A stretch of 64,000 nucleotides of DNA from Mortierella sp. BCC40632 (lineage: Eukaryota > Mortierellomycota > Mortierellomycetes > Mortierellales > Mortierellaceae). Below are positions 1 through 13,875 of the stretch, in pieces. The stretch covers positions 1,824,001-1,888,000 of the forward strand of contig WAEK01000002.1 in assembly GCA_011634665.1 (NCBI GenBank), read 5' to 3'. The position numbers and the translations under genes were made by a program. The notes beneath the pieces are model-generated. The model searched no databases. It saw nothing but the letters and a program-made list of their open reading frames with translations, and was not told where the DNA came from. Within the stretch, counting starts at the first letter, position 1. Every line of letters begins with the position of its first letter.

Positions 1-381
1 GAGAGAGAGAAAGAGGGAGGAAATGTTGGGTTAGGGGGCTAGCTCACTCTTCCACAACGTATTCCATTGACTTTTTAGATCTGGGAGAGGGAATGGGAGG
101 CCAAGAAGGTCCGTGGGTAAGGCAGGAGTGGTGAACAGAGGCAGATGCAGGAGCGTGGGAGGGGTGGTGGAGAAAAGTGGGCGTGGCAGGGTTGGACGAC
201 GGGACGATGGATGATGGTTCTCTGAAGAGGATTCTTTTCTTGTGTGTGTGAAAGAGATCGATAAAATGATAAAATGAAGAAAAAAAAGAGCTCAAAGGGC
301 AGTGGGTCCAGATAGATCGAAGCCCGATTACGCCATATTCCCAGGGTAATAGTAGCCAAGGAAAAGACCAGCTTTTTTTTT

Positions 382-414
<33 letters not shown>

Positions 415-454
415 CTTTGGGGTGTGGATGCAGTAGTGTCATTTTAGCACGAAC
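1..454 (-). other. long intron of the cystathionine beta-lyase gene
   Basis: No exon of the lyase and no other gene is seen here. The stretch holds a T14 run followed by (GT)n around 371-413 and a GA-rich end at 1-20. On the coding strand that end is a CT tract, as expected just before a 3' splice site outside the window. Confidence 0.5.
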
Positions 455-944
455 CTCCGTAAAGATCGTTTCCGGCAATCACTTCCTCGCCTGCCTTGAC
501 CAGTCGAGTAATGACATCCAACGCTGTCATTCCACTGTTGACGGCAAATGCCCGCTTCGCCGACATGATCTTTGCAAGGTGGTTTTCTAGAAGGGAGGGA
601 GAAATAATATACAAAAGTGACAAAAAAGGATTCCTATTAGACTCCGATATAACGTTACTCGGATACAGGATATAGATGCAGCAGTAGGCAGTCGCTTGGC
701 CACCAAGACCATTGAGAGCAGCATAGGGCGATCCATTACCGACATGAGAACGAGTGGGGTTTCCGGAGCGAGAGTAGTCGTACTCGCCCATTTGCGTAGA
801 GGAAGTCTGCTTGAAGGTGGCAGTCTGGTAGATTGGCATCGAGGCAGCATTGTAGTTGTCCTTGGGACCAAGGCCATCCGAGTTGTCAATGTAGACAAGC
901 TCAGTGGCAGGTCTGTACTTGATGCGAGTAGTTGTTTCGACCAT
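455..944 (-). CDS. STR3: cystathionine beta-lyase, N-terminal part (cut by window edge)
   Basis: PLP-dependent enzyme of the Cys/Met metabolism family. Family members of this type cleave cystathionine to homocysteine, pyruvate and ammonia in methionine synthesis. Two exons are visible: 944-740 and 586 to about 455. Joining them across a GTAATG donor and a CTAG acceptor gives a continuous frame. It reads through the family signature YDYSRSGNPTR, then VENHLAKIM, and the NSGMTALDV and NDLYGG blocks. The start is the ATG of MVETTTRIKYRP, which begins just before the conserved fold. The PLP-binding lysine and C-terminal half are not in the window. After NDLYGG the next exon is not found in positions 1-454, so an intron of at least about 450 bases must follow. 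It carries a (GT)n tract and ends at the edge in a pyrimidine-rich run on the coding strand. A cystathionine gamma-synthase-like relative cannot be excluded from this fragment. Confidence 0.8.
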
Positions 945-1475
945 GGAGACTGTCGGTGCGTTTGTGTGTGTGTGTGTCTGTGTGTGTTTTTGAGTATGTA
1001 TGGACAAGGGTTGGCTGTTCCTGGGACAAAAGGATCCTGGCAAGCACGGTGTGTGTAGTGTGTGTGAAATAAAAGTAAGGGTGCGAGTGAGAGAAAGAGA
1101 GAGAAAGAAAGAGAGATAGAGAGAGAAAGAGAGAAAGAGAAAGAGTCCAAAGATGAGAGAGAGAAAGAACAAAAAAAAAATGAGTCCGAGGTCCTAAGAC
1201 ACAATCCTTGTAGAGAAAGGAGAGATTGACGCCAACACAGAGGACGAGCCAACCAGTCCTAGTCCTACCAGTCCAGTCCAGTCCATCGGTCAGAGTCGGT
1301 CTGACCAGTCAATGCACAACAAGAGAAGGATACTTTTCTTCTTCTTCCCCACTCACTCACTCCCCGAAGAGTCATCGGCACTCAGGCTGAGCTCTCTCTC
1401 CCAATTCGCCCACCCAATCACGGGCGGCAGTCCCGTATCACGACATCGATCTTCTTTGGACGTGCACCCCGCTCG

Positions 1476-1507
<32 letters not shown>

Positions 1508-1536
1508 GTAGTCGTCCACACTCCCCCTTCCTCATC
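945..1536. promoter_or_regulatory. shared divergent promoter region, lyase / BRAT1-like gene
   Basis: A 592-base spacer separates two head-to-head start codons. It contains a GA-rich tract (about 1082-1160), a (GT)n tract (about 961-990) and a (CA)n tract (about 1478-1505), the last directly in the 5' leader of the rightward gene. An in-frame upstream ATG at 1312 would extend the rightward protein through the CA repeat, so I treat it as leader. No clear TATA box is seen. Confidence 0.5.
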
Positions 1537-4509
1537 ATGGTGCATCGTCAGGACTCGTCCGAGAAACAGCTCGGCGACCTGCGGGCCGTCATCGCCGCAC
1601 TACCACAGATGCCAAGGAATATCGTTGACGATACCCGCCACGAAAAAGTGCTTTCCTACGTGTCTGCATTCATCGCCCAGGGAGACCCCACTCTCATCGC
1701 AACGATGTTATCTGAATGGGGGATCCTAAACACGATCAGTGTATGCTAATGGCTTGAGAAGAGGAGAGAACGCGTGAACGCGAGAGAGAGAGGAGGAGGA
1801 GGAGGGAGATAGAGATCACTGCATTGGAAAGACTGTTTGTTGTCATGTCATTCCGCTGACCATGTCTGATCTCTCCCGGTTAATCATACCCTTCATCGCT
1901 TGATCACTCCCAGACCTGTTTAGCCCCTGATCAGGACTATCGCATAAGCTGTGTCGCGTTACGGATCCTAGGCTATCTATTGGAAAATGAGCCTGCCCCA
2001 GATCAGATTGGCCAAGAGATCACAGATACTCCTAGGATCTGGACATTGCTCGAGTCGCGCTATCCAACCATCCTCGCCTTTATGCTGCACAACACCCTTG
2101 GCGAGGAAGCCCTAACCCGGTATTCCTGTTGGTTTGCCTTGGAGCGGATTGTCAAAAACGATGAAGGCGCTCAGTGGTATGCGGATCAAATCTCAAAAAG
2201 AAAAAATCGGGAGTCCCTTTTAATCATGTCACTCCTACGAATGTTTGACCCCTTACTAATCGACCTTCATCTATCGTGACTACATCGAGCTTAGGCTGCT
2301 CCAATCTGGCAACTTTTCGGAGATGGTTCGAGCGGCCCTCAAAGACTCAAGTACCTACGTATGTTGTGTCACGAAAGCCTTTTATGCTTTAATGCACCCT
2401 TACTTTGTCAAACGCAATGCTCATGATCCCATTTCTGCTCCTTCCTGTCGACCATAGGTGCTTGCCGCAGCATGTCAGTTTTTGGTAGCCGTCATTGAGA
2501 ACCGAAGCATCGATCCACTCCAGACGACGTCCCATGATGCTCTCTTAGATTCGCTCTTGGTCTCAATTTCGCTCTTGGACTTGATCCAATCCATGGTGAC
2601 TGATCAGTCATCCGAGGCAAACCGGTTAGCTGGACTAGAATTCCTTTGGATGTTAGCCGACTCCAGGTCTGCTCGAAGCGCTGCCTTCTTACAGCAAAGC
2701 CGACTTGTAGGTGTCTTTTTTTTTCAACATTTATTTCTTGATCGATCACCGAAGAAAGGATAGAGTTCATGGCAGTCTAACTCTTGATATAACAATTATT
2801 TAGTTCAACATGTACATGGATCTACTCTTGGATGAATCTCGCTTGGTCAGAGCTCGGACACTGGAAACTCTGTCCATTTTGCTGGAGTCGGCCGAAGATC
2901 CCCTAGGAATTTTGGGCAACGTACCGAAGCAACAAGAAATGGAGCTTGATCGTTCGCATGATGAGGCTCTGGTCCAATGTAAGTCCTGGATAGAAAAAGG
3001 ATATGTATTGCATCTTTGTTGAAATTCGTATTCAGGATCCTTTTGGTCTGATTTTGACTCTTCCTTTGTAGGCTACAAGCACCTTATAGATACCGACATT
3101 GTAACACTTATGGGACAGGAAGGATCCCTAAAGGCAATTCATGTAGCGACCGGAATTTTAGATGCAATGGTTAAACCATTGCATCGCTCGGAGGAAATGC
3201 ACGGGCATGGCAAGTTCTTTAAAGACACTATCCTTTCTGCTATACTCTGGATAATCGACACGATGCACAAAGTCCAAAGCACAGGTTTGCATGACAACCT
3301 CAGTTATACCTCACCCCCAGTAGTCAAAGGGGACATGAAACTTGCACAGCATCTCAACAGTCCCAAGCTCCGAGAGCATGTACAAACTCTGTTGCAAACG
3401 AAACAACCTCGATCTGTGGGTACGCTTCCAAAGATGATCATCATGTCATCCCTGAAGGCTCTACAGAGCCTCGCTCAGCACTTTCCGACAGCTGTTGAAC
3501 AGAGTGATGCCATCCATATTGTGCTCTCAATTCTTTTTGACCAAAAGATGTGCTCGGAGCAAAGAGTTTTCAAGGCTTGTCTGGCCACCATTCCGATCAT
3601 GTTAAAGACCAAAGTACAGAATGGACAACTCTTAGACGAACCACTTTTTTTGAAGACCATGGAAACCATCATCGGTCTGATTCACCGTCCCTCCAGTGGA
3701 AGTTCCTCGTTGAGACTGATTCTGGTCGCTGTTCAAGAGTTTTTCATGGATCCAACTCTTGGAAAAACACTCGTACAGGAGGTAAGGAAAGATTGGTAGA
3801 CAAGAACACAGAAAGTGAAGGAAAGCTTTTTTTTTTTTTTTTTTTTTTTTTAGCCACTCTTTCATCCTTACTGATCTCACTGTTTCGAAAACTAATTCTA
3901 GAGAATTGGTCAAAATTTAGCCAACAGTCTTGGCCGTAAGCTTTATGATATGGAGTGGGATATCCGTGATAATGTAGTTGAGTTTGTTGGAAACTTGTTT
4001 GTTAGCGTAAGTACCAAAAAACAAGTTCTGTTGGAGATATTACCCCCAATCGCTGTATCCTTTACACTTGGATCAACTTTCTCACCAGCGAGTTGGACTC
4101 GTTATCTTCTTTTTAGGGCGGACCAGACAACGGCGTCGAATGGGCGTTAAAGTATGATTTGTTGGAATCTATTTTTCAAAAGTTGTCGGACGAAGAGGCC
4201 TATGTTCGAGCTGCCAGCATTCATGCCTTTGAAGTCATTATGAGAGACACGCGAGGCTGGAAGAGAATGTGTTCTGAGGGGTTGGAGACTCGTTTGAGCT
4301 CTCAGTTGCCAATCTTGATCCGTGACAGCGAAGCATTTGTCCGGCGTGCAGTCTTGGAAGCCATGATCTGTCTGGTGAGCGAACGCGAGTCAGGGATCAT
4401 CATTATGGTAAACGGAACAGATTTGTTTGTAGAGTAAGTGGACTCTCCTTGATCTATAAGTTTGTTTTTATTCTTCATCTTCTTTTTTATATTTATACTC
4501 ACTATTTTA

Positions 4510-4540
<31 letters not shown>

Positions 4541-5277
4541 GGGCGTCACTTCTTGCCAAACGCTGTACTACCTGAAGTGCGGTATTCATGTCACGCCTGA
4601 CCTTGGATGATGCAGACTGGGAGGTTCGAATTCGTGCATGCGAATTCCTTGCAGCTGTATGGGAACACTGTGTCGCCCTAGATGAGAAGGCTGACTACCG
4701 ATCTCGTGCCTCAAAGCGAATGCGGGACTCGGAATCTCTGCAAGAAGAATCGAGTCTTGGTTCGCTCCCATCAACTTGGTGGTTTTACGACATCAAAGGA
4801 GACAAGATCTTGGTCGAGGCTACCCGTGATTCCTCGAGACTTGTGCGCAGAACGAGTGTTGAGATTTTGAAAAAGATGAAAAAAGCCCTTGAGAGTCGCA
4901 TGGATCCTTTGCTTAAGGAGGAAGATGAGGAACAGGCCGCAGTACTCCCCGAACAGGCCAAAGTCTTGGCTAGTGAAAAGGAGGCTTTACCACAGGAGCA
5001 TGATCCAGTCCGAAAGAGAGGTGTCGATGATTCGGACGATCGGGTTGTGGAAGGGGTCGATACGATCACGGGCATTAGCGGGAAGAAGAGTGGTCAGAAG
5101 CACCCTCATGCAGAGTTTTATGCGGTCCTAAAAGGACTTGACTTTGTGAGGTTGGATGCGACAACTTCGCTGGAACAATTGTACGAGGAGGTATTGAACG
5201 TTGAAAAGGTGGAGGACGTGGTCATGGCGGAGACAGAAGACGCAAACTTTGGAAATAATGTCCTCGACTGTTACTAA
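1537..5277 (+). CDS. BRAT1-like HEAT-repeat protein
   Basis: Nine exons (1537-1740, 1914-2176, 2295-2358, 2458-2706, 2804-2978, 3072-3781, 3902-4006, 4117-4433, 4578-5277) join in frame to 928 residues. The protein is almost entirely alpha-helical with repeated HEAT-like pairs, for example around WDIRDNVVEFVGNLFVS and DADWEVRIRACEFLAAVW. The N-terminus (VDDTRHEKVLSYVSAF) resembles the first helices of animal BRAT1 (BRCA1-associated ATM activator 1), and the last residues are LDCY. From memory, structural work on human BRAT1 places a C-terminal Cys-Tyr tail in the active site of the Integrator nuclease INTS11. A conserved Cys-Tyr end here would fit that role. An acidic and basic linker (about residues 790-850) precedes the last helices. 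BRAT1 identity rests on overall architecture plus both termini; another HEAT protein remains possible. Confidence 0.6.
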
Positions 5278-6146
5278 AAAGGCGGCAACCGCAAGGCCCA
5301 TGCGCCGACAGAATGTAGCAACTCATTTGAAGAGAGAATAGGCGAGAAAAATAAAGGGGATGGACGGCAGATACTATTATTCTCTTCATCGTCGTCTTTC
5401 TGTCGTCGTTGTCCGTCGTGTGCGTGTGCGGTCGATGGCTGTGCGAGTCCTTTTTTTTTTTTTTTTTTTTTTTTTGACGATATCCACCCCCTTTTTTTTC
5501 TTATACAAAAAGTCATGCGTAACCGAGTGGGGCGAAGATGAGGTTCTCTGTTCAGGGAGAAGGGGTAAGAGGCCATGTGTCGAGCTTGTGCGCATGCAGC
5601 ACACGAAGAATAGTATCAACAAAGGAGAAAAAATAGGGGCAGTGAGAAGGTCACCCCCGGGCAATGATCTCACTTTGTGAGTCTTGTCCGCCTCACCCAA
5701 CCGACCACAGGACACGATAGACCGCAGCCCTGCAGCGAGCCCAGGAGCAACGACATGCCCATGCAATGTGGGTGCGTGTATGTCCCTCTCTCTCTCTCTC
5801 TCTCTCTCTTTCTTTACTCTTACTCTTCTCACGCGCACTTTTTTTTTTCTTCACTTCCACTCTCTCATTCTCACTCTCACTCTTACTCCCATTCTCTCTA
5901 TTCTTCCCATCCACATTCTCGATTGTCGATTCAGCGACACGACTCATTGACCCTTCCTCTTCCCATTCCTTTGAAACAACCTCAGTGTGCTGGAACAGGA
6001 CTGCTAGCGCGTTCACCTCTTCTGAGCAACCAACATAGTCGAACCCAGCCCCAGGATCCCTTTCTTTCCACCCGACACACTACCTTTCTTTCTTTCCCAA
6101 CTATTATTGAAAACAATACTGGAACCTTCAGACTCGACTCAGCACT
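5278..6146. other. intergenic: BRAT1-like 3' end and formin leader
   Basis: This 869-base spacer holds no recognisable gene. It carries a T-run at 5451-5475, a (CT)n tract near 5782-5810 and pyrimidine-rich sequence up to the formin ATG. The right part is best read as formin promoter and 5' leader. Confidence 0.5.
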
Positions 6147-7729
6147 ATGGGGAAGCAGGACATCATCCAGGTGCTGACTGCGGATCACTCAGTTGAGGCC
6201 ACTTTCCTGGACGAGGATGCCACAATCAGCGACCTGTTGGCAGCCCTGGCAGAAGACAACCCTACTTACGGCGCCGAAGAATGGGCGATCGTTGAGGTTC
6301 CCATGCCCCGCAAAAGTAAGTGCCTATTGACTTACTCATCGGGATACCCATCCTTCCTCCCCCCAAGAGAGGGGAAGGTAGTCCAAAACGAGACTCTGAG
6401 GTACTAAAACTCGACCATTCTTCTCTATGCTAGCTGCCTTAACATATCACGAACTCTTTGCTCTGGACCAAGGTAAAAAAAAATAAAAATAAAAATAAAG
6501 CAGGACAAAGATGAAGAATGAAAATCCGCCAGAAGAGAAAAAAATATCTTTCTCCCCGTGTAGCTCGGTTTGCGTGGTGCCTGATTTTATTAATCGTCTC
6601 CTGCCCTGCTGATCTCTCCCCCCTCCCCCTTTTTTTTTTCTTTTTTATCCAAATAGGCGCTCTATTAGGAGAAACCCGACTTCGTGACATTCAGGACAAG
6701 CACCAGGAACTGCTCAAGGACCAGGATGCAACCGTCTTTAAACTCGTTCACTCTCACCTCACCTTACCCATCGTCTTTCAACATGTGCCGACCGTGCCCG
6801 AGTCGCACTATCGTCAGATTCATGTGACGCCAACTATGAACGTACGACAGATCATGGATATCATGATACGAGAGATGGGTTTGGCGGCCTTGAGTGCCAA
6901 TACCAGTGGTGCCAATGGCGCCAAGCAACCCTCGCCAAGTGATTACATTCTTACGCAACTCAAGGTGAATGCTGACGGAACCGAAGGTAAGAGAACGAGA
7001 AAGGAGTAGCCTACTCCAGACGGTCACAGGATGAGTATGGGATTGGGAAAGACCAACTAATAACTGATCCGATGATCGAAAACTCCCAATAGAGATGAGG
7101 CAGTTGCTAGACGATGAGAACTTGGTCGAGTTATACAGGGAGCACCAGGAGCTACTGATGAGCGAGGAAATCAAGGATTACCACTTTGTCTTTTCTGTCC
7201 CAGACTCTTGGCTCTCCAAAGTTGAGTCTGTCACGTCTCGCATCACCAAGACCTGGACTGGGGCTGCTCGACCACTTTCAATGGCTGTCTATGGTCTTTT
7301 TGGAAACTCCGCCGCCCCTGCAGGGACAACAGCGACAACACATTCAGACTCTCCTCCAACAAAGGAAATTTCGGCTCCTATTCCAATTGCAACAACCTCA
7401 ATCCATCACCCGTCATTTACGGACATGGACCATTCAGGGGACATGAATGCAAAGAACAGGAGGAGGCAGAGTATGATTGCTGGATCCAGGTTAAGTTCAT
7501 TCTTTGATCCAGCTTCGCTTGGAGGATGGCTGGTTCCCGAGAAGAGAACCAGGCACTCTATAGTGGTTGGACATAGCACAGCCAATTTGATAGCGAAGCA
7601 AGCTGGTATCGACCAGCTCGGCTCTGCTGGATCTGAGATTAATGACATGTCGGATAGTGAACTGAGCGAAGCTTTCGAGTCCTTGCTGGTAAGCTTTGGG
7701 GAAGAATGGAAGAGAGGTGGAGGATTCTG

Positions 7730-7766
<37 letters not shown>

Positions 7767-10700
7767 CTTCAAGTCTTGATGGTATTTTGCTAATAGCCCC
7801 TCCCCCCCTTGTATTGCCCGCTCTAGAACGATCTCAACATCAAAGACGCCATTCGTGAGAGCATGTTGCAGTTTCCTCGAGAAAAGAAGATTAGCCTTAT
7901 TCTTCTTAATCAACAGAAACAACAGCAACCAAAAGAACGCATGTTCTCCCCAGATCCTTACTCGGCTGGGCAAACGGGTAGTGTAGGGGGAAATGGCAAT
8001 CGGGCAACGATAAATGGACGACCCAAACACGTTGGCTCAATCTCGTCTCGGGTCTCATTTATCGAACCAGACAGCTCCTCGACAAATAATGGAAAGTTGC
8101 ATTCACGCTATTCTTCTTGGTCGAGCCTAGCCGGTTCATTTGAGGTTCCTGCAGAAGAGGATCCAACTCCGACTTCGCCCAAGCTTGCGGCCTCGGAACG
8201 CCCAATGTCGCCAACATTTGCTGCAGCGGGCTCTCTCTGGTCAAGCTGGTTTGGTGCCAGCCCTCAACCAGACACAGCTTCTGTGGAAGAGAATGCAGAT
8301 GACAGTCCTCAGTTCTATATCGATCAGCTCATGAGCAAGTAAGTTGAAGACAAAACATCTGAGTCTCTGGACTTTGTCGTGGCTGTCCGCTATTAATCTA
8401 TGCTTACACCTGTCTTTTTTTTTTTTCCTTTTTGACTGACAACCTGTTTCTTTTATTACTATTGCTATTCCATTGTGGATAGATCGACAACACAAAAGAC
8501 TTTGGCAAAGCACCTGCTTGGACTCAGAATTGCTCTTTCAACGGCCAAACTTTCATGGATCCGATTGTTCCTGGATGCCAGAGGATTCAGGGCCTTAGAG
8601 ATTGTCCTTGAAAAGATTGCTTTGAAAAAGAGAGCAGGAAAGGCGAATGACTTGGATGAAACCCTGCAATCAGAGTGTGTCCAATGTCTACGTGTTCTCA
8701 TGAATACTGAGGTAAATCTAGAGACCTCGGACACCAAGATTCCCAAAACAGGACAATAGCCTGGAAGCATACTAATCTCTCCTCATCCGTTTGCATGGGA
8801 TCATAATAGCCTGGATTCAACCAAGTTCTTCGTGCTCCCTCATTAATCGCCCATATTGCCTATTGCCTGTACACGACCAACACCAAACTCAGAACCAAAG
8901 TGGCCGAGGTGTTGGCGGCGCTCTGTGTCATGTCACCTGATTCCCATCGTCTCGTCCTGATTGCCTTGTCTGATTTCCGCGTAGCCCACGAGGAACGATT
9001 CCGATTTGAATATCTCGTTCAGACATTGGCTGCTCCTCTCACCAACCCAGAGTCTGGAATTGATGGAGGAGATGGCCAAGAAGGATTCGAATGGGAGTAT
9101 AAAACGGCCTGTCTCAGTCTTATGAATGCCCTTGCCAATTCGCCTGCTAGTCTGGATGACCGTATCTCATTGAGGAATGAGTTGCGTCGACGTGGATTGG
9201 AGGACGTTTTCAAGACTCTTCAGCTGTTGTCCCCACCAGAGTCACTTCTTATCCAAATCAATGTCTATGAAGATGAGAGGCATGAAGACTGGGTAGAATT
9301 GCAGGAGCGAGTGATGGAGACGAACCGGGTTACAAGCAGCGATGAAAGGTATTTGGTGAAGGGCAGTGAAGTGGACACTAGTAATAAGATTCATTGCCAG
9401 CCAACCAAAAAAAAAGTGTACTAACAAGCCTTGACGAATTGTTGTTCTCTCCTTAGCGATGGCAACCCCAACTTTGAGCTCATGAACACGGTCGGAAAGC
9501 TTGGCCCAGTAGACGATGAGCTCTACCCTCGCATTGTCCGAACGTTGCAACAATATGTGGATGCAGCTCTTCACTCATTGTCTCCAGGAACATCCGAAGA
9601 AGATGCAGAGGCGGATTCAGATTCAGAAACCAACTCGATTGCTAATCGAAGCCCGTATGTTTCTTTGATTTTACAAGACGCATCCATCTGGGGATCCGCT
9701 GGCTATGTGTATTAACAAAAAAATATATATACCACTGACTTTCATTTTCTAGGCAATTCAAGGAAGATCTGTGGACTATTGTCGAAAAGTTTGGAGAGCG
9801 GATCTTTCACATGCGGGATATTGAGAAGGAGTGGGCTAGCTGTCAGGACGAGTTCTTGGAAGGCATCCAACACATTGTTGGTAAACGAGGTCTCATCATC
9901 TCAATTCCTGATCCAAATTCCAGCTCATCCTCCTCAGCCTCGATATCCTCGGCTTCGCTTGCCTCGAGTCGACGACATAGCTTTATCGATTTCGAGATTG
10001 AGGGCTTGAGGAGGGATATTGAGGATCTGCGAGAGGAATATGACAGAATCCAGAGGGAACTGGTGGACTCTAGGGCAGAGACTGAAGAAGCAAAAACTCA
10101 GCTGAAGCAACTTCAGCAAACAAAGTCTGCTAAAGGAAGAGAAGCCTCCGAGAGCGAACCGCCCATCTCGTACGGAAAGCGCGAAGTAGGTCGATTTGTC
10201 TGTTGCTATTTCTTTCTTGTCTTTTAATTTTTCTGCTTCTTGGTTTTTGTTAATTGCGAAAAAAAAATATCTCGGATACAACAATGGTCATCTCATGATG
10301 CTATAATTGCACTGGTGTCTAGAACCATGCTGGTGTTGTTCAGAGACTCGTTCAAAAAGAAAAGGAGGTGGCTCAACTTCGGGAGACCATTGAAAGGATG
10401 GAGAAAAAGTACAAAGACAAGGCCGATATTGTATGTACTTTTCTCTTTTGAAACCATACCGCTATCGTTTGCTACAGCACACACTCGGTTCGACGATCGA
10501 GCGTCCCCCCTCCCCACCTGTGGTTTTCTCACCAAATACGCCTCTATTGTCATTTCTTCTTCCTTTTTTTTTCTAGGATGACGAACCCCGCAAATCTGAA
10601 CGCTCAAAGGAAATTGATAGCACAAGATGGAATGCGATGCTAGACGAGGTTCAAACGCAAAAGAACAAGGTATGGAACAGGGCTAATACTCTATCCATAG

Positions 10701-13266
10701 CTTTTTATCAACATCTTTGGCATATCTTCACTAATACTCTATTCTTTGTTTCGAGTAGATTGCTGAGGCAACAAACTTGGCGGATGCGCGCCAGAAGGAG
10801 ATCAGCTATCTTAAGCGTGCTTTGCAGATTGTATGCAATCGATATGAAACAGCCATGGGCGAGAGACCAGCAGTGACTGAGGATGATCATGCTAATCAAC
10901 CCAACCAGTCAGAAACCTCTTTGCAGCTAACCAAGACCTTTGAAGCCATTGCCAAGAAGGACGAAGAGATTATTGAACTCAAGGACGAAGTGGAGAAATT
11001 GCGAAAGGAAGCCACTATCGGTATTACTCCTACTGAGGAAGTTCTATCTCTCAGAGGCAGTCTGAAAGACGTGATGCTGAAGGTAGGCTCCTTGTCATTT
11101 GGCACCATATGCGCCGATAAATGGCTCGTCAAGAAAACTCTTGAGTGTCACTCGCTCCTAAAACTACTGTTCTCTATTATTATTTTTTTATATCTCAGAA
11201 TCAAGAGCTGCAGATTACAGTCAACGAGAAGGACCAAATGATCAAGGGACTAAAGGAGAACTTAATCAAGCTCGAGGCGGCCAAGTATTCGTATGACACA
11301 AACGAGCCTGTGAACGTTCCAGGGCCTGGAAGGATAGAACGTGGACAATCGCGCTCAGTTTTGAGGAACCAAATCAGAGCTCTTTCAGCAAAGGGCTGGC
11401 AAGCTGAGGAAGTAGATGAAGAACAGGAAGAGTCTTCAGGACAGCATAGGAACGGAATTGCACCCACCAGCTCAGACAACAACATCCAGGGTCTGAGCAT
11501 CACGAGTCCAACCCGAATCTCGTCACCACCAGTTGGAAAGCCGCGCGTTCTTGGAACAGGTGGTCGACGACCCTATTTACCCCCGCCTCCACCTCCCCCC
11601 GGTCCCAAGCACCAGCTCTATGGGGCTGCTAATACCAATGGCTCTACACCTGAACCACTTTCTCCACAAGGAACTCCAACTTCGCCCAAGCCCTCCGCGA
11701 CTCCAGCCGCCGCCGCTCCTTTGGCGCCTCTTTCTATTCCTCCTCCTCCTCCTCCACCACCAGTCCCAACCGCAATACTGGGAGTGGGTGCTGCTCCAAC
11801 GACAGCCTCTCCGCCTCCACCTCCACCTCCACCTCCACCACCTGCTCCTCCTGTAGTTGCAGAGCCTCCTGTTTCGGCTTCTCCACCACCTCCACCACCA
11901 CCTCCACCACCTCCAATGGCTCCAGTTATCTCTGTTGACAATACAGGGGTTCTTGTAGCCCCACCCAAGGGCGAGACCTCGAGACTTGCTTCTCCGTTGG
12001 TTCCTAAACCACAAGAAGGGGTTTCTTCTTCATCTCCACCACCTCCACCACCTCCACCGGCGCTCATGGGTGGAATTGGAATGGCATCGTCTCCACCCCC
12101 TCCACCTCCACCCCCAGGACCTATGGGTGGAAACGGTCTCCGGTCACCACCTCCCCCACCACCTCCACCAGCACCTGGTCCAATTCTGATGGGCGCTGCT
12201 GCACTAGATGGTGCAGACCCAACCTTGCCAGTCTTTGTGTCGGGTAATCGACCTGCCAACCCATTGAAGCCGTTCTCAATGGCGATTCCGCAGGTTGTCA
12301 AGCCCACGCGTCCGATGAAGGTAAAAGAGGGGAGAGAAAAAGAGAGAAGAGTCTCTCAGCCTAGTTGCCATCCTTGCGAGAGGTCATAATCGGCTTTCAA
12401 AAGGGAGATTTTGACACTTGGTATTTATTTATTTTCCGAACGTTATTCTAGCAACTTTTCTGGAACAAGTTGCCAACGGTCACCATCACACAAACGGTTT
12501 GGAAGGACATCTGTGACCCATCTGCAGAAATTGAGGTCACCGATTTAGACTTTACAGAAATTGATGAGATCTTTTGCAAGAACCAGGCAGCTTCCACAAG
12601 TAAGGCTCTTTCTTTTTCTGAAATTTTCACTGAAAAAAAAAAGGTTTTGATTCTGATTTTGTTGTATCCTTGAATTTTTTTTTTTACGCTTTTTATAGCC
12701 GCTGCTGCTGCAATGAAGGACAAGAAAAAGGCTGTTAGTTTGCTCAATCACAACCGCGCCAACAATATTGGTAATTTTCTTCTTTTTTTTTTTAAAAACC
12801 CCCTCTAGAAACCATTGAAATCACATTAGCACCGCAAGCTCCTTGGTCCATATGAAAGATATTTATTGACTTTATGAGACTATTCTCCATTGCTTTTATC
12901 AGCCATCATGCTTAGTAGAATCAAGCTATCGTATCCCGAGATCAGAATCGCACTTTTGGAGATTCAGGATGACAAACTGAATATCGAGAACCTAAAGGCG
13001 ATCAAGCAATACGTTCCTGGAAACGATGAGGTAAAACATCTGAGCAATTTTTTTTTTTTTTTTTTTTTTTTGCCTGCAGAGATTTTTGCACCCCAAAAAA
13101 AAAAAAAAAAAAAAAAAAAGACAAATGCTGACAGTAGCCCACGTCTCCTCTTTCTATCTCTTTATCTTTGGTCCAGATCGAGCTCATTCGGGAGTATGAT
13201 GGTGACTTTGAAAGCCTAGGAAACGCGGATCAATTTTACAAACAGGTAAGAGCACAACACTGTAAA

Positions 13267-13302
<36 letters not shown>

Positions 13303-13835
13303 AAAAAGAAAGGACGGGGTAAATGAGGTGAGCTTGTTTTACTCATTGACAACACCCTTTTTGTTTGCTTGTTTGTAGGTCGTTGACATTCCAAGACTGT
13401 CAGAGAGGTTGGCGGCCATGATCTTCAGACGCAGACTTGAGATCGAAGTTGGAGAACTCAAGCCAGTAAGTACAAGAGAGAGAGAGAGAAAGAGAGAGAT
13501 TTGACCTGGAGAGAATTCGCGCGAGTCCTTTGTAATTTGGAATAATTCCTGACTCCATCACTTTTTATGAAAATCTAGGAAATGGACGTGCTGAGGATGA
13601 CAATCGACGAGCTTTATGCCTCCAAGCGACTGAAGGGCCTGCTCAAGGTAAAGAATAAGAAGAAAAAATATGAGAATTGAGCCTTTTGTTCTTGCTTCTC
13701 AGTTTACTAAATCGGCTCATTATGTTGCTAGACTGTCCTGATTATTGGCAACCACATGAACGCTTCGAGCTTCCGAGGAAACGCATATGGATTCCAGCTT
13801 GATGCTCTCTTAAAGGTAACAGCACAAAAGTCTTT

Positions 13836-13875
<40 letters not shown>

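Noticed and set aside
1312..1536. N-terminal extension of the BRAT1-like protein from an upstream in-frame ATG
   Set aside because: It would translate a CA microsatellite as Thr-His repeats; the ATG at 1537 begins the conserved helix region.
11618..12307. Long minus-strand Gly-rich open frame
   Set aside because: It is the complement of the formin FH1 polyproline tracts (CCA/CCT codons read as TGG/AGG/GGT); the plus-strand frame is required by the formin.
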